From Candidatus Omnitrophota bacterium (lineage in GTDB: Bacteria > Omnitrophota > Gorgyraeia > 1-14-0-20-64-10), in assembly GCA_023248095.1 (NCBI GenBank), contig JAHFFF010000118.1:1-5525 (forward strand): a DNA stretch of 5,525 nt. Direction: 5' to 3'. Both the position numbers and the translations under genes were made by a program. Below, in pieces: positions 4,152 through 5,525 of this stretch (the stretch's first letter is position 1; each line of letters opens with the position of its first letter). A model generated the notes under the pieces. The model was not told the DNA's origin, did not search any database, and was given only the letters and a program-made list of their open reading frames with translations.

Positions 4152-5525
4152 CCTACCCCAGATTGTTCCGGACAGCTGGTGTCAGCAATGTCGGATTTGC
4201 TGTCGTTTCCCCGATACGGAGCAGGTCCAGACGCCGGTCTGGGCTCCCTTGGAGGCGCGCTGGGCGAAGGAAGCTGGTGGAGATGGATCGTGGTTCCAGG
4301 GAGAGAAGGGTTCTCCTTCCCTCTCTCCACGGCTAAAGAGTTGTAAAGAGGGAGGTTTTCGCTGCCCTGCCTTTGACCCAACCGCCAATCGCTGCAGCAT
4401 CCATTCGGTTAAACCGCTGGATTGTCGCTTGTACCCCTTTGTACTGGCGCAAAATTCCGCGGGCACGGAGGTACTCCTGACCATGGACACGAAGTGTCCG
4501 TTTATTCAGGCCCATCAAACGGATTCGAAGCTGGCCTCCTACGCCATGGGATTGGTGGAGTACCTGGATAATCCCATCGGCCATGCCTACCTCAAGCAGA
4601 ACCCGAAGATCATCGGTTCCTTTTGGCCGGAGTATGTGTCGGTAGGGGGACTTCCGGGCGCTACCCGGCTTCTTCAAGGGGAGGGTCCCCCGGAGCCGCC
4701 TCATCCGGCTTTAAGTTTACTGACACGGGATCAGGAGGTCAAGCTCTGCGAGGCACTGTCTCGTCAGGAACACCGTGCCTCCCACTATACCCTGGCTGGC
4801 CTGCTGGGTTGGTCTGACCTCATCCGGATCTGGTGGGCGCCCCTGAGGGATGCGGTAGCGCTTTTTGCCCAACAGGCAGGGGGCCTCTTCATGCCGGTTC
4901 CGCCGCTGCAGGGGTCACTAACCTCGGAGGCAATTCGGGAAGCTTGGAATATCCTAACGCAGGTAAACTCGGGGAGCGGGGTCTCTCGGATTGAGGGGAT
5001 TGAGCCCGCCGACAGGCCGCTGTTCGAACAACTGGGGTTCTCCGTTCGCGCAACGGAGAAGGAGTATCTTTACCGTATGGAGGATCTCGCTCATCTTCGG
5101 GGGGATCGGTATCGGTCTCAGCGCTGGGCCGTGAACCGTTGTCAGAGGGCCGTATCTTATTTGTTTCGGCCTTTTGAGGAGAAAGACTTGATCCCCTGCC
5201 TTCAGCTTTATACCCTATGGGCAATACGGCGACAGAGAGACTCCCAAGAAGATCCCATGGAGAAAAGATTGGTCCGAGACGGCCTGTTTTTTCATCGGCG
5301 GCTGATGATGGATTGGCAGAGGTTTGGGTTGGTGGGACGGGTTCTGGAGGTGAATGGCGAGGTTCGGGCCTACACCTTCGGTGCGCCAGTGTCCCAGCGC
5401 ATCTTTTGTGTCTTTCTTGAGATTGCGGATAGGTCTGTTCCCGGTTTAGCACAGACCCTGTTTTGGGAGTTCAGCCGGGAGTTGGAGGGCCGGTACGTTT
5501 GGCTGAACGCAATGGGGGATTGTGG
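4132..5525 (+). CDS. YkgJ-type cysteine-cluster domain fused to DUF2156 / LPG synthase-like domain (partial, 3' end cut by window)
   Basis: The frame is open for 464 codons and continues past the window. Residues 17-24 are the CxxCxxCC signature (C17, C20, C23, C24), and C71, C78, C88 and C98 follow, the last two within C-S-I-H..KPLDCRLYPF (88-103), the classic second half of the YkgJ / PF03692 metal-binding family (Fe-S or Zn). From about residue 190 the sequence matches DUF2156 (PF09924), the GNAT-fold domain related to the C-terminal part of MprF: a HYTLAGLLGW-like N-half, FMPVPPL, then YLYRMEDLAHLRGDRY (312-327) and a near-terminal WLNAMGDCG. I expect only about 25-30 more residues in that domain. 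No membrane helices are seen, unlike MprF. The known MprF domain moves amino acids from tRNA to lipid; what this fusion transfers is unknown. The ATG has no ribosome binding site. No in-frame start between it and Cys17 offers a better choice. Confidence 0.85.
   Translation, partial: MKGFIRNLPQIVPDSWCQQCRICCRFPDTEQVQTPVWAPLEARWAKEAGGDGSWFQGEKGSPSLSPRLKSCKEGGFRCPAFDPTANRCSIHSVKPLDCRLYPFVLAQNSAGTEVLLTMDTKCPFIQAHQTDSKLASYAMGLVEYLDNPIGHAYLKQNPKIIGSFWPEYVSVGGLPGATRLLQGEGPPEPPHPALSLLTRDQEVKLCEALSRQEHRASHYTLAGLLGWSDLIRIWWAPLRDAVALFAQQAGGLFMPVPPLQGSLTSEAIREAWNILTQVNSGSGVSRIEGIEPADRPLFEQLGFSVRATEKEYLYRMEDLAHLRGDRYRSQRWAVNRCQRAVSYLFRPFEEKDLIPCLQLYTLWAIRRQRDSQEDPMEKRLVRDGLFFHRRLMMDWQRFGLVGRVLEVNGEVRAYTFGAPVSQRIFCVFLEIADRSVPGLAQTLFWEFSRELEGRYVWLNAMGDC

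Noticed and set aside
3939..4346. 135-codon + strand frame crossing the PilZ start and the fusion gene start
   Set aside because: It conflicts with two well-supported genes and with the divergent promoter region, and its translation matches nothing recognisable.
4889..5452. 187-codon open frame on the - strand
   Set aside because: It lies entirely within the DUF2156-encoding part of the + strand gene, has a low-complexity Pro/Arg/Ser composition and shows no family features; it is an antisense shadow.

Overview
The window is compact, protein-coding bacterial chromosome with moderately high GC. It contains two tandem type IV pilin-like genes on the + strand, a UvrD/PcrA-type helicase and a PilZ-domain gene on the - strand, and a divergent + strand gene that runs off the right edge. 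There are no tRNA or rRNA genes, insertion sequences or CRISPR arrays. The features suggest a Gram-negative, type IV pilus or type II secretion-bearing bacterium that may use c-di-GMP signalling. The style of the helicase and of the DUF2156 protein recalls Nitrospirota, NC10 or deltaproteobacterial lineages, but this placement is an impression and is weakly supported.

Layout. Positions 1-196 form the upstream region of the pilin pair, with a TTGACA/TATGTT promoter candidate, a bulged stem-loop and several short palindromes. Positions 197-820 and 841-1461 encode two paralogous prepilin-like proteins 20 bp apart, probably one operon. The second gene meets the helicase gene tail to tail, with a 14-bp overlap. 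The helicase (3514-1448, -) is preceded on the same strand by the PilZ gene (4028-3453, -) and overlaps its 3' end. A 24-codon, extremely basic open frame (4112-4038, -) lies just upstream of PilZ, in the same frame and separated from it by one TAG codon. Between that frame and the divergent + gene (from 4132) are two overlapping, oppositely oriented extended -10 promoter candidates. The + strand candidate would start transcription at or next to the ATG, which has no Shine-Dalgarno sequence, so a leaderless mRNA is plausible.

The least ordinary items are the + strand gene at the right edge, which joins an N-terminal YkgJ-type CxxCxxCC cysteine-cluster domain to a C-terminal DUF2156 / phosphatidylglycerol lysyltransferase-like (GNAT-fold) domain; the PilZ protein, whose last 65 residues are about half Lys/Arg; and the basic mini-frame upstream of it. 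The pilins and PilZ could both relate to surface pili, but nothing in the sequence links them directly. The helicase looks like a housekeeping gene.
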